This document shows, piece by piece, positions 14,225 through 22,566 of a stretch of 36,820 bases of DNA; positions within the stretch are counted from its first letter, which is position 1, and each line of letters opens with the position of its first letter. Under the pieces are notes generated by a model. It worked only from the letters and a program-made list of their open reading frames with translations. It was not told where the DNA came from and did no database searches. Source of the stretch: Bacteroidales bacterium (GTDB lineage: Bacteria > Bacteroidota > Bacteroidia > Bacteroidales > UBA1556); NCBI GenBank assembly GCA_015493685.1, contig WGCS01000016.1, positions 1 to 36,820 of the forward strand, in the 5' to 3' direction. A program made the position numbers and the translations under genes.

Positions 14225-16102
14225 ATGGAAAACTTTGTTGTTTCAGCACGTAAATATCGCCCCATTACTTTTGACTCAGTAGTAGGTCAATCCAGCATTA
14301 CCTCTACCCTTAAAAACGCCATCAAAAACAATCATCTGGCTCAGGCTTTTCTTTTTACGGGGCCTCGTGGCGTTGGAAAGACTACTTGTGCCCGTATTTT
14401 TGCTAAAACAATCAACTGCGAGCATCTTAATGATAATTTGGAACCCTGCGATCAATGTGAGTCATGTGTTTCTTTCAACAAAAGCAATTCCTTTAATATC
14501 CATGAACTTGATGCCGCCTCCAACAACTCGGTAGAAGACATACGCCGTTTGGTGGAACAAGTGCGCATTCCACCACAAGTAGGAAAATATAAAGTTTATA
14601 TTATTGATGAGGTACACATGCTTTCTCAGGCTGCCTTTAACGCTTTTCTTAAAACCTTAGAAGAGCCACCGGCTTATGCAAAATTTATTCTTGCCACCAC
14701 TGAGAAACACAAAATTATACCAACGATTCTCTCGCGCTGTCAAATTTATGATTTCAACCGAATTACGGTTAAAGATATTGCCAACTACTTGGCTTATGTA
14801 GCTAAAAACGAGAATGTAAGCGTTGAGGAAGATGCCCTAATGGTAATGGCACAAAAAGCCGATGGCGCCATGCGTGACGCTCTTTCTATCTTTGATCAAA
14901 TAGTGAGTTTTGCAGGTAATAACATCACCTATGAAGCTACTATTGAGAATCTTAATGTGCTTAGTAGTGAATACTACTTTCAAATGGTATCACTCTTTCT
15001 GCGTGGTGATATTGCAGGCAGCTTGCTTGTTTTTGATAAAATTATAAGTAAAGGTTTCGACGGACTCCATTTTATCAATGGACTAGCTTCTCACCTACGC
15101 AACCTTTTGGTAAGTAAAGATCATCAGACCATATCCCTACTCGAAACCAGCGATAGTATTAAAACACAATATTCTAATCAAGCTCAAAAATGCAGCTTAC
15201 GATTTCTTGTCTTCGCATTAGATTTATGTACTGCTGTGGATTTAGCTTATAAATCAAGTAGCGACAAAAGACTTCTTATTGAACTCAACTTGATGAAGAT
15301 ATGTAAACTAAATCAACCTTTTGAAGAAATTGAAATCACCAGTAGTAGGGAAATAAAAAAAAAGATAAACCCAACAGCTAAGCAAGATTCCGAAGCCGGT
15401 ATTCGCAAAGAAAAGGCAATTAATACAACAGCAAACCCCATAGAAAATACGCCCGCCGATTCAAAATCAACAAATGCTACTCCACAAAGTCAAAATGCTG
15501 ATAACAAATCCAATACAGAAGGTAAACAAGCTCGCCTAGAAGAAGATAGAGAGCTAATTCAACCTAAGGCAAAAACAACCCTAACGGAAGAAAATATTCC
15601 TACTTCTGAACATTCCAACATAACAAAAGAAAAGCGTAAAGGACGACGCAGCAGAGGTATTAGCTTAAAACAAAGCATTCAAGACACTGGCAAGATAGAA
15701 AAAATTAATGTTGAAGAGGCGCTGGATATAAAATATGACAAGGTACAAAAAGAAATTTCTGATAAAGAACTTCAGAATACCATTGATAAATATATTCTAA
15801 AAATTAAAAAAGACAAACCGGCTTATGCTTCTGCCCTGGAATATAAAAATATTCATTTATTAGCTAATAATGAAATTCACATTGTTTTTAGTAATGAAGC
15901 GATGAACGACAAAGAGCTTCGATATGATTTATTACTCTATTTAAAGCAAGAGCTTAATAACAATGAGATTCAAATTAGCAGCGAAGTAAAAGCACCAACG
16001 ATAAAAGCCCAACAAACTTCAATGGATGTTTACAAAAAAATGAAAGACAAAAATCCCGAACTTGACAAACTCAGGCAACAATTAGACTTAGACTTTATGT
16101 AA
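14225..16102 (+). CDS. dnaX: DNA polymerase III subunit tau/gamma (clamp-loader ATPase)
   Basis: The 625-residue DnaX protein powers loading of the sliding clamp. The AAA+ module has Walker A GPRGVGKT (45-52) and a four-Cys zinc module (C-x8-C-x2-C-x2-C, near 65-80). It also has Walker B DEVHML and sensor-1/SRC region 'ILSRCQIYDF'. Helical domain III runs to about residue 375. A polar Lys/Thr/Asn-rich linker (about 376-500) leads to the tau-specific C-terminal domain. The ATG at 14225 gives the conserved MENFVVSARKYRP start. At codons 377-380 the gene reads ATA AAA AAA AAG with a 9-A run, exactly at the end of domain III; slippage there would yield a gamma-like product (see findings). The lipid kinase gene follows 6 bp after the stop. 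Confidence 0.96.
   Translation: MENFVVSARKYRPITFDSVVGQSSITSTLKNAIKNNHLAQAFLFTGPRGVGKTTCARIFAKTINCEHLNDNLEPCDQCESCVSFNKSNSFNIHELDAASNNSVEDIRRLVEQVRIPPQVGKYKVYIIDEVHMLSQAAFNAFLKTLEEPPAYAKFILATTEKHKIIPTILSRCQIYDFNRITVKDIANYLAYVAKNENVSVEEDALMVMAQKADGAMRDALSIFDQIVSFAGNNITYEATIENLNVLSSEYYFQMVSLFLRGDIAGSLLVFDKIISKGFDGLHFINGLASHLRNLLVSKDHQTISLLETSDSIKTQYSNQAQKCSLRFLVFALDLCTAVDLAYKSSSDKRLLIELNLMKICKLNQPFEEIEITSSREIKKKINPTAKQDSEAGIRKEKAINTTANPIENTPADSKSTNATPQSQNADNKSNTEGKQARLEEDRELIQPKAKTTLTEENIPTSEHSNITKEKRKGRRSRGISLKQSIQDTGKIEKINVEEALDIKYDKVQKEISDKELQNTIDKYILKIKKDKPAYASALEYKNIHLLANNEIHIVFSNEAMNDKELRYDLLLYLKQELNNNEIQISSEVKAPTIKAQQTSMDVYKKMKDKNPELDKLRQQLDLDFM
15347..15381 (+). promoter_or_regulatory. 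Probable slippage/frameshift site in dnaX
   Basis: Nine consecutive A residues (15355-15363) are followed by G, containing the heptamer A-AAA-AAG (15358-15364). An AGGGA lies 6 nt upstream (15347-15351). A -1 shift reads GAT AAA CCC AAC AGC and stops at TAA 15379-15381. A +1 shift stops at TAA 15366-15368. Either would truncate the protein at about 380-385 residues, leaving only the gamma-type domains I-III. Confidence 0.6.
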
Positions 16103-16108
16103 TCCCTT

Positions 16109-17002
16109 ATGAATTTATTATGTATCTATAATCCACAAGCCGGGGGTGGAAAGTCCGTACGTCACTTGGGAGAAATTAAACGTTTATTTGAAAAGCATCA
16201 CTTAACAGTAGAATTTCTTTTTACTGAGCACGCACAGCATGCCAGTGAATTGGTACAATCAACAGACCTGCTTCTATACGATGGATTAATTATTGCCGGT
16301 GGTGATGGTAGTTTTTTTAATGCCCTTAATGGCTATATGAAAAAACCGCAAAACGAACGTATTCCTATGGGGATACTTCCTCTTGGAACAGGCAATTCTC
16401 TTTCTCGTGATATCATTCTGGAAGAAAAAGCACAGATAGAAGATTTTATTAAAGTAATTAAGAAAAAGAAAACTAAATTGTTTGATATTGCCAAAGTAGT
16501 TACCAAAGGTGAGACTTTTTATTATTCCAATATGATGGGTTTTGGATTTATCAATGATGTAGTTGAAACAGCCTCAAAACTTAAAGCTTTCAAAAGCTTT
16601 GCTTATACCCTTGGTGTATTATACAATACAGCTAAACTCAACACTTTTGATTTGCAGATAAGCATTGATGGAGAAGAGCATACTATGGACAATGTGTTTG
16701 TAATTATCTCTAACTCCAGATATACAGGAGGCAATTATCTTATTGCCCCTAAAGCAGAAATTAATGATGGAAAACTTGATTTAATTATTCTTAATAAATT
16801 AAGTCGAATAAACCTTCTTAAGACTTTTCCTAAAATTTTTGATGGCAGTCATATCAACACCCCTTTTGTTGATTATATTCACGCCAAGAAGATTATCTTA
16901 AAAGCAAAAGTCCCCAAAACCCTATCCCCTGACGGAGAAGTTTATGGAAACTTTCCTGCTGAAATCAGTTGTTTGCCCAAAGCGATAGAACTATTTTCGT
17001 AA
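16109..17002 (+). CDS. YegS/DAGK-type lipid kinase
   Basis: This 297-residue member of the diacylglycerol/sphingosine kinase catalytic family phosphorylates a lipid hydroxyl with ATP at the membrane face. Signatures are the N-terminal YNPQAGGGKS (7-16), the nucleotide-binding GGDGSFFNAL (64-73) and PLGTGNSLSRD (91-101), followed by the beta-sandwich domain with 'DGKLDLIIL' and 'LSPDGEVYGNFPAEI'. Length fits the bacterial family (about 300). It begins 6 bp after dnaX and is probably co-transcribed, although the functions are unrelated. The exact lipid substrate is not predictable. Confidence 0.88.
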   Translation: MNLLCIYNPQAGGGKSVRHLGEIKRLFEKHHLTVEFLFTEHAQHASELVQSTDLLLYDGLIIAGGDGSFFNALNGYMKKPQNERIPMGILPLGTGNSLSRDIILEEKAQIEDFIKVIKKKKTKLFDIAKVVTKGETFYYSNMMGFGFINDVVETASKLKAFKSFAYTLGVLYNTAKLNTFDLQISIDGEEHTMDNVFVIISNSRYTGGNYLIAPKAEINDGKLDLIILNKLSRINLLKTFPKIFDGSHINTPFVDYIHAKKIILKAKVPKTLSPDGEVYGNFPAEISCLPKAIELFS

Positions 17003-17034
17003 GGACATAAATAAGACTTTTGATATTTATGTCC
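17003..17034. terminator. Bidirectional hairpin between convergent lipid kinase and tsaB genes
   Basis: An 11-bp perfect inverted repeat (17003-17013 with 17024-17034) with a 10-nt loop lies immediately after the kinase stop and 8 bp from the tsaB stop. U-rich tails are weak on both strands, so efficiency is uncertain. Confidence 0.55.
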
Positions 17035-17041
17035 CTTCAAA

Positions 17042-17737
17042 TTATCTTAAGCCCTTAACTTTAGAAACCGCTGCAATAAATTCTTTTAAATAAAAAGGTT
17101 CAAAATAAGCCACATCAACAAAATCATTCTTAATAAATTTGTCGTATGATAGTCTTATCATACCCAAAGCACTGGCCTCCACTTTATCAAGATAAGTGGC
17201 ATTGGCATGACTTATAACATCCATACATTTCGCTGCGCCATCACCAAAGAAAACTACTTTTTGTTTCTCAAGCTCCTCATTAAAACTTTCCTGATCAACA
17301 ATAATTGCACGTATCTCATCCAATGGGTTGAGATTTGCATCAAAAGCCTGAGAATAGACCTCCATTCTACGTGCATCAATCATTGGTCGCAACAGCTTAT
17401 TAAAATCAGAATTGTATAAACTCCGGGCATAAGCAGCCATACTTTTTAAGGTGCTAATCGCTATCAAAGGAATATCCAAGGCATAACACAAACCCTTGGC
17501 AGTGGATGTTCCAATACGTAAACCTGTATATGAGCCGGGGCCCTCACTAATGGCGATAGCTGATAAATCACTGTATTTAAGTGCATTATCTTTAATAAGA
17601 GAATCAATAAAAGGAGCCACATTGGAGGCATGTGAATTCCCCTCTTTACTTTCTCTCTGATCTACTATCTGCCCATCAACAGATAAACTCACTCCACATA
17701 CTTTCGTGGAAGTTTCTATATTAATAATATATACCAT
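17042..17737 (-). CDS. tsaB: tRNA threonylcarbamoyladenosine biosynthesis protein TsaB
   Basis: TsaB is the non-catalytic partner of TsaD in making t6A at position 37 of ANN-decoding tRNAs. The 231-residue protein starts with the ASKHA nucleotide-binding strand VYIINIETSTKVCGVSL and has the family signature SEGPGSYTGLRIG (64-76). It has a single conserved His (HASNV, His36), as usual for TsaB and unlike TsaD. The ATG at 17735-17737 is chosen. The frame is open to 17785, but those residues would overlap the upstream gene and are not family-like. It lies 32 bp after the adenine-deaminase-like gene and is probably in the same operon. Confidence 0.92.
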   Translation of the reverse strand: MVYIINIETSTKVCGVSLSVDGQIVDQRESKEGNSHASNVAPFIDSLIKDNALKYSDLSAIAISEGPGSYTGLRIGTSTAKGLCYALDIPLIAISTLKSMAAYARSLYNSDFNKLLRPMIDARRMEVYSQAFDANLNPLDEIRAIIVDQESFNEELEKQKVVFFGDGAAKCMDVISHANATYLDKVEASALGMIRLSYDKFIKNDFVDVAYFEPFYLKEFIAAVSKVKGLR

Positions 17738-17769
17738 TAATTTTTGTCTAGAATTTTGTATTGCCAAGG

Positions 17770-18771
17770 CTATGCTTTCATCCACTTATTAAGCTTATGC
17801 ATCATATCGGCTTTGCGGTCTGCATTTACAAAACTCACCTCAATAGCATTGGAAGTTAGCTGAAACAAATCTCTCTTTGATAAATTTAATGCTTCAGTAA
17901 TAGCAATGAAATTTTCATTCATATATCCTCCAAAATAAGCAGGGTCATCAGAATTTACAGTAGCTTTTAGTCCTTTATTAAGCATTTTTTTTACGGGATG
18001 ATCTTTCAAATCTTTTACCACTTGCAATTTACGATTTGAAAGAGGGCATAAAGTCAGTCCCATTTTCCTTTGTTTAAGTTCCTTCAATAGGTCCTCATCA
18101 TCCATAGCTCTGTTACCATGGTCCAGACGATCGATTTTTAATAAATTGAGACTATCCCAAATATACTGAGCTGGTCCTTCTTCGCCGGCATGTGCTACCT
18201 TAAGGAAACCCTCTTCGCCTGCCATTTGATATACTTTCTGAAATTTCTGCGGTGGATTACCCACTTCTGAAGAGTCGAGGCCAACAGCAATAAATTTATC
18301 TTTCATTGGTAGTGCAGCTTTTAAAGTAGCTATAGCTGCCTCTTCTGACAGATGTCTTAAGAAACTCAATATGGTAAGGCTGCTAATGCCAAAATCTTCT
18401 TTGGCTGCCTTGGCTGCTTTACAAATTCCTTTGGCCACTGTTTCCAGCTCTATTCCTCTCTCTGTATGAGTTTGTGGATCAAAGAACATCTCGGTATGCA
18501 TTACATTTTGCTCTGCAGCTTTTTTCAAATAAGCATAAGTTAAATCATAAAAATCTTGTTCATGGATAAGAACCTTACACCCGGCATAATAAATATCCAG
18601 AAAGTCTTGAAGGTTACCAAAATCATAAGCTGCACGAACCTCCTCTACCGAGGAATAGGGCAAATCAATATTATTTCTTTTGGCCAGTTGAAACATTAAT
18701 TCAGGTTCCAAACTCCCTTCAATATGAAGGTGAAGTTCTACCTTGGGCATTTTCTCAATCAATTCTCTCAT
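17770..18771 (-). CDS. Adenine deaminase of the adenosine-deaminase family
   Basis: This 333-residue TIM-barrel metal-dependent hydrolase salvages purine by deamination. Zn ligands and catalytic groups are visible: HLH (14 and 16), HAGEEGP (His194, Glu197), LDHG (His218) and NSDDPAYFGG (Asp275/276). Several segments match the adenine-specific branch (like Pseudomonas PA0148 and fungal Aah1) rather than true adenosine deaminases: LQDFLDIYYAG, EMFFDPQTHTERG, SFLRHLSEE and VGLDSSEVGNPP. In adenosine deaminases the last is typically an LAGDE-like motif. The ATG at 18769-18771 is used; the longer frame to 18810 starts with TTG. The promoter is at 18843-18873, and tsaB follows. Confidence 0.85.
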   Translation of the reverse strand: MRELIEKMPKVELHLHIEGSLEPELMFQLAKRNNIDLPYSSVEEVRAAYDFGNLQDFLDIYYAGCKVLIHEQDFYDLTYAYLKKAAEQNVMHTEMFFDPQTHTERGIELETVAKGICKAAKAAKEDFGISSLTILSFLRHLSEEAAIATLKAALPMKDKFIAVGLDSSEVGNPPQKFQKVYQMAGEEGFLKVAHAGEEGPAQYIWDSLNLLKIDRLDHGNRAMDDEDLLKELKQRKMGLTLCPLSNRKLQVVKDLKDHPVKKMLNKGLKATVNSDDPAYFGGYMNENFIAITEALNLSKRDLFQLTSNAIEVSFVNADRKADMMHKLNKWMKA

Positions 18772-18842
18772 AATAGTCTCTATTATATAATTAATACTGC
18801 ATTTATTCAAAAAAACATGCTTGCTTTAGTCAAAATTCCATG

Positions 18843-18873
18843 CAAATATAAGATAAAATAAAAGGAGCGGCAA
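18843..18873 (-). promoter_or_regulatory. Promoter of the adenine deaminase/tsaB unit
   Basis: On the minus strand TATATTTG (plus 18843-18850) fits TAnnTTTG and TTG (plus 18871-18873) lies 20 bp upstream. The -33 element is inside the loop of the terminator hairpin at 18856-18890. Predicted start near 18836. Confidence 0.6.
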
Positions 18874-18890
18874 TACCGCTCCTTTTATTT
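18856..18890 (-). terminator. Terminator of the S46 peptidase gene
   Basis: A perfect 15-bp inverted repeat (18856-18870 with 18876-18890) with loop CAATA has a GC-rich core (GGAGCGG/CCGCTCC) and flanking A/U tracts. It ends 25 bp past the peptidase stop. Terminator and downstream promoter overlap. Confidence 0.88.
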
Positions 18891-18914
18891 CTGTAATTTT
18901 CCAAAGGGGAAAGC

Positions 18915-21176
18915 CTATTTTATTAATGTCATTTCTTTAATTAAGCTCCCTGCTCCACCAAATTTATCGATAACAAAAAGTACATAACGAATATCAACAA
19001 CTATGGTTCTTTGAATTTTATTTTCAAAATAAATATCTCCACTCATTGCTTCCCAATTACCATCAAAGGCAATACCAATAAGTTGTCCGTCACCATTAAT
19101 ACATGGGCTTCCTGAGTTACCACCGGTGATATCATTATTGGTAAGAAAATCAACATGCATAGTCCCATCTTTATCGGCATACTGTCCATAATCTTTAGTC
19201 TTGTACAATTCTTTAAGCTTAGCAGGCACAATAAACTCTTCATTGGTAGAATCTTCTTTCTCCATTACCCCTTTTAGGGTAGTAAAATAATTGTATTCAA
19301 CTGCATCTTTTGGGGAATATGGCTCCACTTGACCATAGGTCATACGAAGAGTAGAGTTGGCGTTGGGATAGTACTTTTTATTAACATTCATCTTGCGCAA
19401 TCCATCAACAAAAAGACGCATGCCTTTGTTTTTCTTTTTATCAATAGCACCTACTTTAGAATAAATATTACGGATAGAATTTACCATAGCCAATGTTAGA
19501 TTAAAGCCAGGATCTTTCTGCAATACTTTCAGACTTGGATTATTAACAAAGTTTCTCATCCGTGTGGAATCAACAAAAATTGATTTAGCATAAATAGCAT
19601 CGGCATAACGACGAATACTTCCTTTGTATTTTTTATTAATAAGGTCAATGATATAATGCTTTTTCACACTTACAATAGAATCTTTCTTCTTTTTATCATA
19701 TTTCACTTCCTTGTTAAAGGCTGAATATTCTTTGGGGACATTTTTAAAATACATTCCCATTAGTTCAATAAACATATCCTTATCGGTAGCAAAATCATAA
19801 TCTTTGAAATGAGCGGCAATACCGTCACCAACAACATTAGCTTGTTGCTTAATGCTTTGATCGAACTTGGCCTTATCCTCTTTTGATTTCTTTTTGGCTT
19901 GTGCCTCCAAGGTCATATAGAGCGAAAAAGTACCAAAGCTATAATAAATATTCTCCGGTCCTTGGAAAACAGCCTCTTCGAGATATTTCAAAGGAACATC
20001 ATAGGGCTGATCTTCTTTATACGCCTCTTCGATTAATTTCAATGCATTACCGTATTTGGCTTTTCTTTCCGGAGTAGCATCAGCCCATTGCTGAAATTGT
20101 TCTTCAATGGCTACTTTCTTTTCGTAAACATGATTAGAAACTAAGCCTTTAGATTGTCCAATAAAATACTTCCAATAGTTAGCAGTTTGTGCATGTTTGG
20201 CAGCATATTTAATTTGGGTAGCATGACTCATATCCATATGTTTCTTCATTACCTCCAACTTATGGGTACGGATATCAATAATGGTAGGATTGATGTATTT
20301 CAAAGCAGTCTTGATGCCGTAAGAAGTTAAATAGCGGTCAGTGCTTCCCGGATATCCCCAAATCATAGCAAAATCGTCTTTCTTCTCCCCTTTCAAAGAG
20401 ATGGGCAAATAATGCTTTGGTTTCAAGGGTACATTGTCTTTTGAATAAGGTACACCTTTGCCATCCTTGGAAGTATAAATACGGAACATGGAGAAATCGC
20501 CGGTATGGCGTGGCCACATCCAGTTATCAGTATCGCCACCAAATTTACCTATGGAAGAAGGAGGAGCACCAACTAAACGAATATCTTTGTATTGGTTATA
20601 AATAAACATATAATACTCATTACCTTCAAAAAAAGGTTTGATATCTACTCTGTAAAGGCCGTCAGAACTATTTGCTTTTTTTAATTTAGCGATGGCTTTA
20701 CGAACCATTTTAGCACGATCTGTTTCGGAAGTTTTATCAGTAATTCCTTTAAGAACTTTAGCCGTAACATCATCCATACGTTTCAAGATATAAGCAGTAA
20801 CATCATGTACCGGTAGCTCTTCAGAATACTTAGTAGCCCAAAATCCATCTTGTAAATAATCGTGGTCAACGGTAGAATTTTCTTGAATTGTTCCATAACC
20901 ACAATGGTGATTAGTAAGGTATAATCCTTTGTCGGAAACAATCTCTCCTGTGCAAAAGAAGCCCATACTTACGATGGCATCTTTCATACTTGAGTGATTG
21001 ATGCTATACATTTCTTCCGGGCTAAGGTGCAAGCCTTCTTTAACCATATCAACGTAATTTAAACGCTGAACCAACATAGGTAGCCACATTCCTTCGTCGG
21101 GAGGATTGGCAGCATTAGCTCTAATTCCTGAACCAATGAATAAAAAAAGCATAAAGCTTAGTAATAGTTTTCTCAT
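18915..21176 (-). CDS. S46-family dipeptidyl-peptidase (DPP7-type)
   Basis: This is a 753-residue periplasmic serine exopeptidase that removes dipeptides from oligopeptide N-termini. A signal peptide (about 1-23, ANA) precedes the double-barrel trypsin-like fold. Catalytic His is in TNHHCGYG (His91), Asp in HTGDFSMFRIY (Asp227), and Ser in GGNSGSP (Ser688), with DIRYVLFVIDKFGG at the C-terminus. The S1 position 18 residues after the Ser is Gly (FDGNWEAMSGD, Gly706). Within the family Gly here goes with DPP7 (hydrophobic P1) and Arg with DPP11 (acidic P1), so DPP7-like specificity is inferred. It lies 64 bp after gpsA with no obvious own promoter, and ends at a strong terminator. Confidence 0.93.
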   Translation of the reverse strand: MRKLLLSFMLFLFIGSGIRANAANPPDEGMWLPMLVQRLNYVDMVKEGLHLSPEEMYSINHSSMKDAIVSMGFFCTGEIVSDKGLYLTNHHCGYGTIQENSTVDHDYLQDGFWATKYSEELPVHDVTAYILKRMDDVTAKVLKGITDKTSETDRAKMVRKAIAKLKKANSSDGLYRVDIKPFFEGNEYYMFIYNQYKDIRLVGAPPSSIGKFGGDTDNWMWPRHTGDFSMFRIYTSKDGKGVPYSKDNVPLKPKHYLPISLKGEKKDDFAMIWGYPGSTDRYLTSYGIKTALKYINPTIIDIRTHKLEVMKKHMDMSHATQIKYAAKHAQTANYWKYFIGQSKGLVSNHVYEKKVAIEEQFQQWADATPERKAKYGNALKLIEEAYKEDQPYDVPLKYLEEAVFQGPENIYYSFGTFSLYMTLEAQAKKKSKEDKAKFDQSIKQQANVVGDGIAAHFKDYDFATDKDMFIELMGMYFKNVPKEYSAFNKEVKYDKKKKDSIVSVKKHYIIDLINKKYKGSIRRYADAIYAKSIFVDSTRMRNFVNNPSLKVLQKDPGFNLTLAMVNSIRNIYSKVGAIDKKKNKGMRLFVDGLRKMNVNKKYYPNANSTLRMTYGQVEPYSPKDAVEYNYFTTLKGVMEKEDSTNEEFIVPAKLKELYKTKDYGQYADKDGTMHVDFLTNNDITGGNSGSPCINGDGQLIGIAFDGNWEAMSGDIYFENKIQRTIVVDIRYVLFVIDKFGGAGSLIKEMTLIK

Positions 21177-21240
21177 TGTATAATAAATTAATGGTGTATA
21201 AAAAATGTGAACGAATATATTGTTATTATATTTAAAAAGT

Positions 21241-22236
21241 CTAATTTAGTTTGTCTGATAGGAGACGTATTTCAACTACTGGAGAGATCCCCGCATAAAG
21301 AATATTATAAACAGCTTCAGTGATAGGAAGATACACTTTATGCTCCTTATTAATTTCCATTAAACATTTAACGGCATAATATCCTTCGGCAACCATATTC
21401 ATCTCAGACATAGTAGCTTTTACTGAGTAACCTCTACCTATAAAAGTACCAAAAGTACGATTACGGCTAAACTTAGAATATGAGGTTACCAATAAATCAC
21501 CCACATACTCAGTATCCATCACTTTACGATATTGAGGGAATACATCTTCGAGAAAACGTCTTATCTCGCGCATGGCATTAACAATCAGCACTGCCTGAAA
21601 ATTATCTCCATAGCCCAAACCAATACAAATACCATTGGCAATGGCAATAATATTTTTTATCATGGCGGCATATTCCGTTCCGGCAATATCTACCGAAGTC
21701 TTCATTTTCATAAACCAGGTAGAAAATAATTCGGAAATATGTTGAGCTCGTTCCTCATCGAGAAAAGCTATTGTTAAAAATGAAAGCTTTTGCATTGCCA
21801 CCTCTTCGGCATGGCATGGTCCGGCAATAATTCCTATATCCTCAAACTTAACTCCATAATTATTATGGAAATAATTACCTACAATTTGATTAAACTCGGG
21901 GACAATTCCTTTAATTGCCGAGACAATAATCTTATTATCAAAATTGGTAATACCGGCTTCTGTGATACTAGAATGAAGAAATGCAGAGGGAATAGCATAG
22001 ATAAGTACATCATAGTTATCAACAATATAGCTCATATCAGTAGAGATATCCAACTTCTCAGGGAGGAGTTCAGCATATTGCAAATAAACAGGGTTACGCC
22101 CATGTTTCATCACATAAGACTTGGTAGTTTCACTGTGCACCCACCAACCTATCCGATTTACATTATGCCCCAATAACTTTACCAAAGCCGTTCCCCAACT
22201 TCCTGAACCAATAACCGCAACTTTCTTATCCAGCAT
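21241..22236 (-). CDS. gpsA: Glycerol-3-phosphate dehydrogenase [NAD(P)+]
   Basis: GpsA reduces dihydroxyacetone phosphate to sn-glycerol-3-phosphate, the backbone of phospholipids. The 331-residue protein has the Rossmann motif VAVIGSGSWGTAL (6-18). It also has SAIKGIVPE, GPCHAEEVA, the catalytic-lysine region 'AAMIKNIIAIANGICIGLGYGDN' and 'MSEMNMVAEGYYAVKCL'. Length matches the family. The ATG at 22234-22236 gives the canonical N-terminus. A -7 element (plus 22281-22288) lies upstream. The S46 peptidase gene downstream is 64 bp away and may be read through. Confidence 0.95.
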   Translation of the reverse strand: MLDKKVAVIGSGSWGTALVKLLGHNVNRIGWWVHSETTKSYVMKHGRNPVYLQYAELLPEKLDISTDMSYIVDNYDVLIYAIPSAFLHSSITEAGITNFDNKIIVSAIKGIVPEFNQIVGNYFHNNYGVKFEDIGIIAGPCHAEEVAMQKLSFLTIAFLDEERAQHISELFSTWFMKMKTSVDIAGTEYAAMIKNIIAIANGICIGLGYGDNFQAVLIVNAMREIRRFLEDVFPQYRKVMDTEYVGDLLVTSYSKFSRNRTFGTFIGRGYSVKATMSEMNMVAEGYYAVKCLMEINKEHKVYLPITEAVYNILYAGISPVVEIRLLSDKLN

Positions 22237-22280
22237 ACTATTTTATAGCTTTTTCAAATGGATTTAATCTCAAATCTGCG

Positions 22281-22288
22281 CAAAATTA
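22281..22288 (-). promoter_or_regulatory. -7 element of gpsA
   Basis: On the minus strand TAATTTTG matches TAnnTTTG and is followed by CGC. The nearest TTG is 15 bp upstream (plus 22304-22306), shorter than the usual spacing. The start would be near 22274. Confidence 0.5.
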
Positions 22289-22432
22289 CGAAATTTGTAG
22301 CAACAATAATATAATATCTAGTATTATTTCAATTCTAAGCCTTCGCAATAAATTCTAAGAAAAATTAGTTTAATCTATTTCTTCCCATAAAAGTACTTGT
22401 TCTAAAAAAGCGTACACAAAAAAACGTAAAAG

Positions 22433-22453
22433 ATGGAGTTGTTTAAACTCCAT
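22433..22453. repeat. Palindromic element between gpsA and queA promoters
   Basis: ATGGAGTT and AACTCCAT are perfect 8-bp inverted arms around a 5-nt spacer. It lies 84 bp upstream of the queA -7 box, so it could be an operator or a weak hairpin. No U tract follows. Confidence 0.4.
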
Positions 22454-22536
22454 GGTCCAGTGAGTTTTCATTTTTCTCAAGAAAAAAGAAACAAAAAACC
22501 AAATACAATGTCCGACGCCCGATATAATAAATCGTT

Positions 22537-22544
22537 TATCTTTG
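22537..22544 (+). promoter_or_regulatory. -7 element of queA
   Basis: TATCTTTG matches TAnnTTTG and is followed by TCGCC. Start near 22551 would leave a leader of about 16 nt before the ATG at 22567. No TTG at the -33 position. Confidence 0.5.
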
Positions 22545-22566
22545 TCGCCTTAAAAATTATTATACT

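Larger units (their letters stand above)
22237..22566. other. Divergent intergenic region gpsA/queA
   Basis: These 330 bp hold the gpsA -7 element (22281-22288, minus), the queA -7 element (22537-22544, plus) and an 8-bp perfect inverted repeat with a 5-nt loop at 22433-22453. No supported gene is seen. Confidence 0.5.

Noticed and set aside
17738-17785. N-terminal extension of TsaB into the adenine deaminase gene
   Set aside because: The ATG at 17737 gives the canonical TsaB start. The extension would overlap the neighbouring gene and has no family support.
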